From: Planctomycetota bacterium
GTDB lineage: Bacteria > Planctomycetota > Phycisphaerae > UBA1845
NCBI GenBank assembly: GCA_030616775.1
Contig: JAUWWQ010000049.1
Span: 1 to 32,700, forward strand
Direction: 5' to 3'
DNA length: 32,700 nucleotides
Position 1 is the stretch's first letter. The number at the start of each line of letters is the position of its first letter. The translations under genes were made by a program, and so were the position numbers. Shown piece by piece: positions 26,701 to 32,700 of this stretch. The notes under the pieces were generated by a model. The model did not search any database and was not told where the DNA came from. It saw nothing but the letters and a program-made list of their open reading frames with translations.

Positions 26701-29700
26701 CGCAGAGAATCGCTCATCTCCAAGGATCCGGTTCCGTTGCTTACGGAGCGGTCATTCGCAATTGGTGATCCACGTGACCCTAACGGGAGTGTGGACACGC
26801 TACGGCGGCAAGTGGATGCGTACGGCAACCCGATCGTGCTGCGGGATGCCAACGGCAATGATCGAGTTGTTGAATACGATGACGCGTTACACAAGTTCCC
26901 AACCCGCGAGACGATCGTGGTTGGCGGCGGCAGCGACGATCTTGAGGTCTCAGCCACTTACGATAGCGGCTTTGGCACGCTGCTGACGCTCACGGACATG
27001 AATGGCCACGAGTCGACGTTTGGCTACGACGCGTTCGGCCGCCTGACGGAAGAGTTCCTGCCGGGTGACGAAGTCTTGTCACCTACAAAGACCTACACCT
27101 ATGACCTCGGCGCCCCGGTCAGTTCTATCACCTCGCTTGCGCACGACAACGTCAGTGGCATGCCCGATCTGACCACGAAGATGTTCTTCGACGGCCTGGG
27201 TCGCAAGCTGGGCGCCTACGATGCCGGCGGCGGGGTGATGAACGATGTGACGCGCTACAACCCCCACGGCCAATTCTGGAAGGTGTACCAGCCGTATTTC
27301 GGTGGTGACGGCACGTGGTCGCTGCCGCCGGACACCATGCCGGCGTTCACACGTGCATACGATGCCACCGGCCGCGTGGTCGAGACCGTTTCTCCTCCGG
27401 ACGAGGACGAGCTCACTGCCCGGACTACCACCGAATACCTGCCGCTGATCATCAAGGAATACGACGGGGAAGATAACAATACGGGGGGACCGCATGCCGA
27501 CACGCCGAAGACGTTGGTGTATGACGGTTTGGGTCGCCTGATCGAGGTGCACGAGATCGAGACCTTATCACAAGTCGACCCGGGCTCATTCATCACCACC
27601 TATCGCTACGCCCTGCCGGATCTGCTGGCGGAGATCGAGGATTCGAATGCCAACGTCAAGTACATGCGCTACGACGGTCTTGGCCGGCGCATCTTCATGA
27701 ACGATCTAGACCGCGGCCACCTCGCGTACACTTTTGACGCGGTTGGGAATCTGATCAGCCGGGTCGATGCCCTGAATCAGGAACTCGTATTCACCTACGA
27801 CGGCGCCAATCGCACCCTGACGGAAGACTACCTGGACGACGCTCATCCGTTGAGCCTGCACCGCACGCCGGACGTAGCGTACCATTACGACCAACCACAT
27901 CTGCAGTACCCGCTGCTCGGCAATGCCAAAGGCCGACTAAGTTGGGTGGAGGACTTGACGGGGGGGCAGATCCACGGCTACGACGAACGAGGCCATCTCG
28001 AGACCGTTGTCAAGCGGATCGATCAGCCCAGCGGCTCAACCGAGGACTACACGACGGTTTCCCTCGCCAACAACCTGGGACAGGTGTATCGCACAACATA
28101 CCCGGGCGGTGATGTTGTCGAATTCACTTACGACGCACGCGGGCTCCTGGAAGAGATCCCCGGGTTCGTGGACCTTTTGACTTATGAAGCCGGTGGGCAG
28201 AAGGCGACCTGTCTACTAACCAACGGCGTGCTCACTACCTACACTTACGATCCCCGCCTACGCCTGACGCACTTGTTTGCACAGTCTTCCACTGATGTTC
28301 TCCAGGATCTGTCTTATGGCTACGACCAGGCGGCCAATATCCTGGGCATTACGGACGGTCGGTCGCTTTCGCCGGATGACCTGCGCAGTCAGACAGCCAC
28401 ATTTGATGTGGACAACCTCTATCGCCTGACCCAGGCGATCGGGACCGGCTACGGCACCATCCAATACGATTACGACCGACTCGGCAACATGGCACTTAAG
28501 ACCAGCCCCGACGTCGCCGACCCGGAGGTCACCCTAGGAACGATGTCGAGTGGGGGGATCGGCGGGACGAGTGGGCGCATCGGCCGGGAATTCAGCGACC
28601 CGCCGGGCCCGCACGCGCTCACGCTCACCGACAACGGCCAGGACCTGCGTACGTTCGATTACGATGCCAACGGGAATATGACCGACAACAACGGCGACGA
28701 GTACGTGTACGACTTCACCGACCGGCTGGGGAAGGTCGTCAAAGGTGGCGCCGACATCCGCTACCTCTACGACTACACGGGGCGCCGGGTGATCAAACGT
28801 GTGGATGACGTGCAGACCAGCTACGCCAGTGGGGAGTGCGAAGTTCGCAACGGCAAGATTCTCAAGTACCTCTCTGCGGGAGGCAGCAGGGTAGCCCGTG
28901 TGGACGGGGCGATATCGGCTACGGGCGTTGTGTCACAGGAAATCGATCTTGCCTCTGGCTGGAATCTTGTCAGCTTTCAGGTGGACCCCGGGGTGACGGA
29001 CCCGTCCGTGGTACTGGCGTCGATAGATGGTCAGTACGCCGCGGTCTACGGTCACGGTAGCAGCGACTATACGTACTACGTTCCAGGCGCGGGCGACAAC
29101 ACGCTGACGGCGCTGCTCCCCAATTACGGGTACTGGATTCTCATGACTGTCCCGGGGCAACTGCACCTTGAAGGGCCTGTCAGCGCGGTGAGTGTCAACA
29201 TTCCAGCAGACACGCCGGTCTTGGTCGGCTTCCCCGGCATTACTGGGCAGGGTATTCAGTCGGTGCTTGGGCAGTACCCTCAGATCCAGGGTCTGTGGGC
29301 CTACGCGGGAGCGCAAGCGGGATGGGATACCTACACATCGGGGAATCCGGAGTATGTGAACACGTTGCCGGGGACTTCCTCAGGCCGGGGCTACTGGATT
29401 GTCAGCAATGAGGCAATCGCTCTGACAGCGCCCGCGCCAGGCGATGTGCGCTACTACCACACGGATCATCTGGGTTCGACAAGTGTGGTGACCGACGAGA
29501 ATGGCGAGCTCGTATCCGAGTTCTACAACTACCCCTTTGGCTTCCCGCGTCATGAACATCATGCCGGCGATCCGTTCAATCCCCACTACCAGTTCACGGG
29601 CAAAGAACAAGATCAGGAAAGCGGCTTGCATTACTTCGAGGCTCGGTGCTATGGAAGTGCGATCAGTAGATTCACGCGAGTGGATCCGCTGCTGGTCAGC

Positions 29701-30438
29701 GATCCGGATCCGCTCTGGCCGCAGAGACTCAACGTGTATGCCTACGCGCGTAACCGCCCCCTGACATATATCGATCCGACCGGGGCGGAGGACGAGGAGG
29801 CAGGCGAAGATCCGGATCCGCCTCAGGTTGTGACCGATGTGGTAGCGGTCGTCGAAGGAACGGTAGAGAATGCGCCGGAGATTCTGGAGAAGACCCGGGT
29901 TAAGGCCGGTGCCATTGCGGTTTCTTTGGGCTTTGAGCTGTCCGATCCAGACCCGAGTAAGAGGGCCGAGGCGGCTTCGAAATTCGCAGAAGAGGTTGCA
30001 GGTGCAGGGGCCGGGTACGTGGGCGAGCGTGCTTGGGAGGAGATCGACGAGTATTGGAGTTGGTCCGTAAAAGGCCCCTTGATCGGAGTTGGTGGTATAG
30101 CTGCCTACAGTCTTGCCCTTCTGGATGTTGCCGACCTTCCTGTGCCGTCGCCCACGATTCCGGTCTACTCCGGGTCAGAAGGCGCTTTCACGCTTACACC
30201 GACGGTAAACCTCGGCCCGTTAAGTGCGGAAGGGGAGCAGTTTGTGCCAGGTCTCGGCCTTGGTGCAACCTTCACGCATGGAATATCTTCTCAGACTCTA
30301 ACGGGGGCATACGACCCCGAGGCGGGATTCAGCGCATCCTACAGCCAACGCTTCGCTATTGACCCAGGACTGAATGTCGGCGGCTCCCTGGCAGTGTCGC
30401 AGCAAAACGTGCAATTGGGCCTCTCGGGATCGTGGTAA
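23710..30438 (+). CDS. TcB-TcC-like fusion (SpvB, VCBS, RHS) with Sec signal and inserted module
   Basis: 2242 residues. The ATG at 23710 (GAGGA about 10 bases upstream) starts a signal peptide (TTCVLFAAMLGIPALG). Domains in order: SpvB at about 35-316 (LEGLGDAFQPTLNSGMARYT, GIAGIGWSFGPGCIHRQTDE); VCBS/FG-GAP repeats at 340-655 (LIDLNADGLPDLL, WADINGNGTQDLI); TcB middle part with YRDGYYDPIEHQFRGFAFVK near 746; RHS repeats at about 1100-1700 (YDAFGRLTEE, YDYTGRRVIKR); an insertion of about 170 residues at 1740-1910 with paired GWNLVSFQVDP and GYWI motifs; RHS core at 1911-2026 (YYHTDHLGSTSVVTDENG, ESGLHYFEARCYG, PLTYIDPTG); and a variable C-terminus at 2027-2242. In Tc toxins, TcB and TcC form a hollow shell that holds the cleaved C-terminal payload and docks on TcA. 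Canonical subunits lack signal peptides, so this one is unusual. Confidence 0.9.
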   Translation: MTRHAWTTCVLFAAMLGIPALGSDDKNGVSPNTISRPSGPGSLEGLGDAFQPTLNSGMARYTVRLALPEGVADFTPALSLCYDAGQGFGIAGIGWSFGPGCIHRQTDEGLPRYGEAPDGEDSPDRFLGMEGEELVPLQNGYYLAKVEGLFIRYARVDDHWEAHTKSGIKLEFGLTPSARITGQDGTRVYAWCLERQTDTHGNVIEYSYELPDAEDCQIYLSEIRYGPGGAPWTHAYGVRMTYENRPDPFTDYRSGFKVRTSRRLSQVVVLYDEQLIRRYQFGYEAHAHWSFLTTVTQYGADEVSTLPVTTFTYQTFEMPDPGTLISASGYVMGSAGEPPQVLDNANVELIDLNADGLPDLLSTDTGHVAYLNRGRHEGDGDDAYILWEGPIDVTAEESRTLQFELSSNHVHLADMTGDAISDLVVTSGDEDYVEFFANTGQTGWATGQLMSVEGRPPPAPFGSEGSSVLTSDLGFNKRIDVIQSQFGALLSWFNQGDGRYTGPVVTDAVYDGSQAVEFSDLGVSLADMNGDRLNDVVKITTYSVIWWANNGYGRFGDRVEIVLPDRSLDDSEGGNLHRAELVDLNGDGLSDLVVERAQGTDLWYWQNLGDGTFKTSRVIIDLPVSPDAQVRWADINGNGTQDLIYADSSLPESRIQAVDLAELLGGASHYNLLTSIDNGYGRKTNVSYRSTTDYTVDAYDVGHPWNTTVPFPVAVVGQTETTIGLDLDGYADEGPNGDRYLTDFTYRDGYYDPIEHQFRGFAFVKQIDHGDERFGGGDAPTLVTRYGFHTGGPDGIDNDGDGETDEEGDLWIGREEEPLKGVQLWEETASLPDDPLQDGNYADDSLVFARVVGTWQIRDLCKSDGGVLADLLGTGYWSNDSYGRQVRLAVQTATHRSVIERGSGTAKELETHSDVDPLGNSLFEWYYGDLSNPSDDLYTGYEWAVNETAWIMNRVSRTFQTDGGADGAFVSETRNYYDGNPLEGLPLGQMGDRGVLHRRESLISKDPVPLLTERSFAIGDPRDPNGSVDTLRRQVDAYGNPIVLRDANGNDRVVEYDDALHKFPTRETIVVGGGSDDLEVSATYDSGFGTLLTLTDMNGHESTFGYDAFGRLTEEFLPGDEVLSPTKTYTYDLGAPVSSITSLAHDNVSGMPDLTTKMFFDGLGRKLGAYDAGGGVMNDVTRYNPHGQFWKVYQPYFGGDGTWSLPPDTMPAFTRAYDATGRVVETVSPPDEDELTARTTTEYLPLIIKEYDGEDNNTGGPHADTPKTLVYDGLGRLIEVHEIETLSQVDPGSFITTYRYALPDLLAEIEDSNANVKYMRYDGLGRRIFMNDLDRGHLAYTFDAVGNLISRVDALNQELVFTYDGANRTLTEDYLDDAHPLSLHRTPDVAYHYDQPHLQYPLLGNAKGRLSWVEDLTGGQIHGYDERGHLETVVKRIDQPSGSTEDYTTVSLANNLGQVYRTTYPGGDVVEFTYDARGLLEEIPGFVDLLTYEAGGQKATCLLTNGVLTTYTYDPRLRLTHLFAQSSTDVLQDLSYGYDQAANILGITDGRSLSPDDLRSQTATFDVDNLYRLTQAIGTGYGTIQYDYDRLGNMALKTSPDVADPEVTLGTMSSGGIGGTSGRIGREFSDPPGPHALTLTDNGQDLRTFDYDANGNMTDNNGDEYVYDFTDRLGKVVKGGADIRYLYDYTGRRVIKRVDDVQTSYASGECEVRNGKILKYLSAGGSRVARVDGAISATGVVSQEIDLASGWNLVSFQVDPGVTDPSVVLASIDGQYAAVYGHGSSDYTYYVPGAGDNTLTALLPNYGYWILMTVPGQLHLEGPVSAVSVNIPADTPVLVGFPGITGQGIQSVLGQYPQIQGLWAYAGAQAGWDTYTSGNPEYVNTLPGTSSGRGYWIVSNEAIALTAPAPGDVRYYHTDHLGSTSVVTDENGELVSEFYNYPFGFPRHEHHAGDPFNPHYQFTGKEQDQESGLHYFEARCYGSAISRFTRVDPLLVSDPDPLWPQRLNVYAYARNRPLTYIDPTGAEDEEAGEDPDPPQVVTDVVAVVEGTVENAPEILEKTRVKAGAIAVSLGFELSDPDPSKRAEAASKFAEEVAGAGAGYVGERAWEEIDEYWSWSVKGPLIGVGGIAAYSLALLDVADLPVPSPTIPVYSGSEGAFTLTPTVNLGPLSAEGEQFVPGLGLGATFTHGISSQTLTGAYDPEAGFSASYSQRFAIDPGLNVGGSLAVSQQNVQLGLSGSW

Positions 30439-30626
30439 AAGCGGGTCAGAGCTTCGTTGGTCATTGGTGAGCCGTTCTAAAGCTTGTTTCCGGGTTTTGG
30501 GCGCCCGGGGCCCTGGAGGGGCATGATGAGGCGAGCCTCAAATGCTCGCAGGAAGGCGGAGACGGAATGACACCCCATGTGCATCTCGCGAAGTCAACGC
30601 ATGTGGGTGAAGCCGGAGGGCCAGTA

Positions 30627-31886
30627 ATGAAGGGCAAGAGTGCGGTTACGACCATCGTGGCAGTCAACCTCATGGCGTGCTGGGCGCTGGCCGGCATTCC
30701 CGAGCCGAGCGCTGTGCTGCACGGCACGCTCACCATTGACGGCCAGACTATGACATCCTCCGACGGCGTGACGGTCGTCGCGCGGGTCGACGGTGTGCCC
30801 GACCCGGTCGGCAGTTACCATATGGGCGACAATCCGGCTGCGCAGGACAATTATGTTCTTAGAATCCGGCTTGAGAACCTGGCCGACGGCAGCAGTCAGA
30901 GCGATAACGCCGCGCTTGTGGGTCAGACCGTGCACGTCATGCTGTTCCAAGGTGCCGGCCCTGAACGCCCCGCGGCCGACTTCGAAATCACGGGACCGGG
31001 TGTTGTTGCGTATCTCGATCTGTCGGTGAGCGGGGGTATTACGTGGCAGCGCGCGGTGTACTTCGATGAAACATATCCTACCGTTTGGACAAGCGGGACG
31101 GTAATGCGCGATCTGCTGGCCGACCAGGGCTACGAGGTGCTGGACGCCGATGCTCTCAAGCTCTGGATGGATGCGCGAATCGCCGACACTCAGCCGAGCG
31201 TTGTTGTGTTCTCCCAGGACGCCGCTCCGGATACGGTGGCGGAAACGATGTCGCCGGACTGCACGCTCCGGCAATACCTCGATGCCGGCGGCAAGATCGT
31301 CTGGTACGCTGACATCCCCTTGTTCTACCAGGGTCACGCAGATGGCACCACGACCGGCTGGGGGGTCGACGGATCAATAATGGTGTTGGGCCTCAACGCG
31401 GCGGGGGGACCCTGGGAAAGCGAAACAGAGGTATCCATCACCAGCGAGGGGCTCAACTGGGGTCTCTCGCGAACATGGGAGTCGGTTCGCCCGGCTGCGG
31501 CGGGTGTCCTGCACGTCTTGGCGCGGGACGGGGAAGGTTATCCGGCCGCCTGGGTCATGCACTATGTCGAAGGAGACACATATCGCGGCTTCGTACGATT
31601 CTACGATCGACCCGGCGTGCCGAACGGACACGATGTGCGCCAGCTAGCGGTCTTCGGCAATCAACTGGCACCACCGATCGGCAATGATTTCGACGGGGAT
31701 GATGATGTAGATCTGCAGGATTACGCCGTATTCAATCACTGCCTCAGTGGTCCGGATGCGGCACCCACTCCATCCTGGGGAGGGGTTACCGTACAGAACT
31801 GCTTGGATGCATTCGATTCCAACGAGGATGCAGATGTTGACTTGGCCGATTTCGTGAGCGTGCAAGACACCTTCGCCGGCCCGTGA
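30627..31886 (+). CDS. Secreted protein: paralogous N-domain, ThuA/GATase-like middle, dockerin-like tail
   Basis: 419 residues. The ATG at 30627 has GGAGGG 6 bases upstream and starts a signal peptide (AVTTIVAVNLMACWALA); an earlier in-frame ATG at 30567 lacks both. Residues about 28-135 repeat the domain of the 183-residue protein: LHGTLTIDGQ (G33), TVVARVDGV, YHMGDNPAAQDNYVLRI (M66). Residues about 138-345 look like an alpha/beta Rossmann-type fold (AVYFDETYPTVW, VMRDLLADQGYEVLDADALK, VVVFSQDAAPD, LRQYLDAGGKIVWYADI), vaguely ThuA or glutamine-amidotransferase-like, without an obvious catalytic Cys. Residues 349-419 form two dockerin-like calcium loops (DFDGDDDVDLQDYAVF, DSNEDADVDLADFVSV) ending TFAGP. 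It is the last gene of the cluster. The function is unknown; attachment through the tail to a surface partner is possible. Confidence 0.78.
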   Translation: MKGKSAVTTIVAVNLMACWALAGIPEPSAVLHGTLTIDGQTMTSSDGVTVVARVDGVPDPVGSYHMGDNPAAQDNYVLRIRLENLADGSSQSDNAALVGQTVHVMLFQGAGPERPAADFEITGPGVVAYLDLSVSGGITWQRAVYFDETYPTVWTSGTVMRDLLADQGYEVLDADALKLWMDARIADTQPSVVVFSQDAAPDTVAETMSPDCTLRQYLDAGGKIVWYADIPLFYQGHADGTTTGWGVDGSIMVLGLNAAGGPWESETEVSITSEGLNWGLSRTWESVRPAAAGVLHVLARDGEGYPAAWVMHYVEGDTYRGFVRFYDRPGVPNGHDVRQLAVFGNQLAPPIGNDFDGDDDVDLQDYAVFNHCLSGPDAAPTPSWGGVTVQNCLDAFDSNEDADVDLADFVSVQDTFAGP

Positions 31887-32283
31887 CCGGCTCCGAGCCT
31901 GAGGGGCGGGTCAACCTTTCCTGGGTCTATCGATTATTCTGAACGTGCTGATAACAGACAGGTGACGACGTTGGTGCTGCACGAGAGCCATCATGTACGC
32001 TCGTCTCAACGTGGCAACCCGCGGGAGTTGTGAGATGAACGTGCCGCAGATCGTTGTCGTCCTGCTTCGAGGCCTCGTCCCTGATCGCGCGAGGTTTGCC
32101 GCCGAAACCCTTGCCCCAGCGGTGGACGATCATTCGTTGGCACTCGCAGGACGGAAGGAACGGGCGGGTAGGCGTGCCCGCGGGAGGCGCCACACCAGCC
32201 GATCGAGACCGTTCTCAAATCTGGCAAGTATGATGAGAAGAGTGGGAGGGAATGCACCCCCGGCCCGTGGGCTGGTGACCGTT

Positions 32284-32295
32284 GATTCTGCAGAA
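32284..32295. repeat. 12-base palindrome
   Basis: ATTCTGCAGAAT is a perfect palindrome, 17 bases before a longer inverted repeat. It could be a protein-binding site or an element end; no partner is known. Confidence 0.4.
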
Positions 32296-32312
32296 TCTCG
32301 CCGAAAAAGTGG

Positions 32313-32369
32313 GTCACTGAGTGGGTCAGCCGCCACGTGGTTTTCACTCGAAATCGAGTACTCAGTGAC
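32313..32369. repeat. Nested inverted repeat
   Basis: GTCACTGAGT (32313-32322) and ACTCAGTGAC (32360-32369) are perfect 10-base inverted arms separated by 37 bases. Inside, ACTCG and CGAGT around AAAT (32346-32359) form a second hairpin. It could fold as a branched stem-loop or mark the edge of a small non-autonomous element. Confidence 0.5.
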
Positions 32370-32453
32370 ACCTTGACAACCTTCAACCCGCGTTAACGCC
32401 CAAGAAACGCCGCATAGCTGTCTTTCGGACCCGGGCCGTCCCCACGACGACCA

Positions 32454-32645
32454 GCCCATCTCCTGCGGCAGGTCCTCCCAGGGGATGCCGGTCTTGAGTA
32501 CGAACAGGATGCCGGTCAACGTTCGGCGGTGGTCGATCGGTTTTCGACCTCCCTTGGGTCGGGGTCTCGGCGGCGGTAGACAGGGTTCGATGAGTTCCCA
32601 GAGCTCGTCCGTGAGCAGCGGCTTGGCCATTGGTTCGTCCTCCAT
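32454..32645 (-). pseudogene. IS5-family transposase, N-terminal fragment
   Basis: The minus-strand frame starting at 32645 (MEDEP) or 32630 (MAKPLLTDELWELIEPCLPP) shows the standard N-terminus of IS5-type transposases: GGRKPIDHRRTLTGILFVLK, TGIPWEDLPQEMG. Homology is lost right after QEMG, at about 32454, where the family would continue with a GSGMTCWRRL-like block; the frame runs on without any known motif. None of the three DDE catalytic residues is reached, so the enzyme cannot be active. It is a truncated IS copy, oriented away from the right edge and toward the Tc-like cluster. Confidence 0.8.
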
Positions 32646-32700
32646 GACAACCAAGGAATCGAAATCGCTGCGCACTCATCGGTTCACCTGCTCATCGAAC

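Larger units (their letters stand above)
31887..32453. other. Gene-poor region between the cluster and IS debris
   Basis: About 570 bases in which no open frame on either strand has a recognisable motif or start signal. It contains a perfect 12-base palindrome ATTCTGCAGAAT and a long inverted repeat, listed separately. Since it sits where the transposase fragment loses its homology, it may include inserted or rearranged sequence. Confidence 0.35.

Noticed and set aside
14384..31886. CRISPR or other direct-repeat array in the repetitive long genes
   Set aside because: The repeats are protein-level (beta-helix coils, RHS, FG-GAP) with diverged DNA and no regular spacers.
31993..32376. Overlapping open frames on both strands left of the transposase fragment
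   Set aside because: None shows a motif, ribosome binding site or signal peptide, and both strands are equally open.

Overview
The window reads as the chromosome of a GC-rich bacterium, most likely a member of the Planctomycetota. The clues are an ECF sigma factor of the PF07638 type immediately followed by a membrane-spanning Ser/Thr kinase with a TPR tail, secreted proteins ending in dockerin-like calcium-loop tails, a giant protein with a right-handed beta-helix, and dispersed palindromes of the CATGCTCG type. This assignment is an inference from gene style, not a database result.

Layout, left to right. Bases 3-116 hold the C-terminal end of an IS5-type transposase. A membrane-anchored reductive-dehalogenase-like iron-sulfur protein (171-1571) and a family 2 O-methyltransferase (1713-2714) follow. 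A gene-poor stretch with two adjacent palindromes leads to a secreted FG-GAP propeller protein (3188-4519). A cstA-type transporter is convergent with it (4609-6369, minus). Next comes a scar of an integrated element: the 5' half of a tRNA-Arg(CCU) gene (6529-6566) fused to a frameshifted, C-terminally truncated tyrosine recombinase (6567-7639, minus). About 1 kb with no recognisable gene leads to a sigma factor/kinase pair (8793-12183).

The most interesting part is 12650-31886, a run of five same-strand genes that all start with a Sec-type signal peptide. The 2242-residue protein (23710-30438) has the order SpvB, VCBS/FG-GAP, TcB-middle, RHS repeats, RHS core and variable C-terminus, so it is a TcB-TcC fusion of the ABC (Tc) toxin type. 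The 2838-residue protein upstream (14384-22900) has an N-terminal beta-helix and a long helical C-terminal part ending in a beta-rich domain, a layout resembling the pore and TcB-binding end of a TcA subunit. I infer that these two form a Tc-like or Rhs-delivery complex that is exported by Sec. The three companions look like accessory parts. The 553-residue protein shares a tandem 'GWN...GYW' module with an insertion inside the RHS shell. The 183- and 419-residue proteins that bracket the TcB-TcC gene share one paralogous domain with identical internal spacing. No immunity gene was recognised.

The right edge holds the N-terminal fragment of another IS5-type transposase (32454-32645, minus). 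IS debris at both ends and the recombinase scar inside suggest a plastic, accessory region. Starts were revised from the longest open frames where a signal peptide, ribosome binding site or family N-terminus argued for a later ATG.
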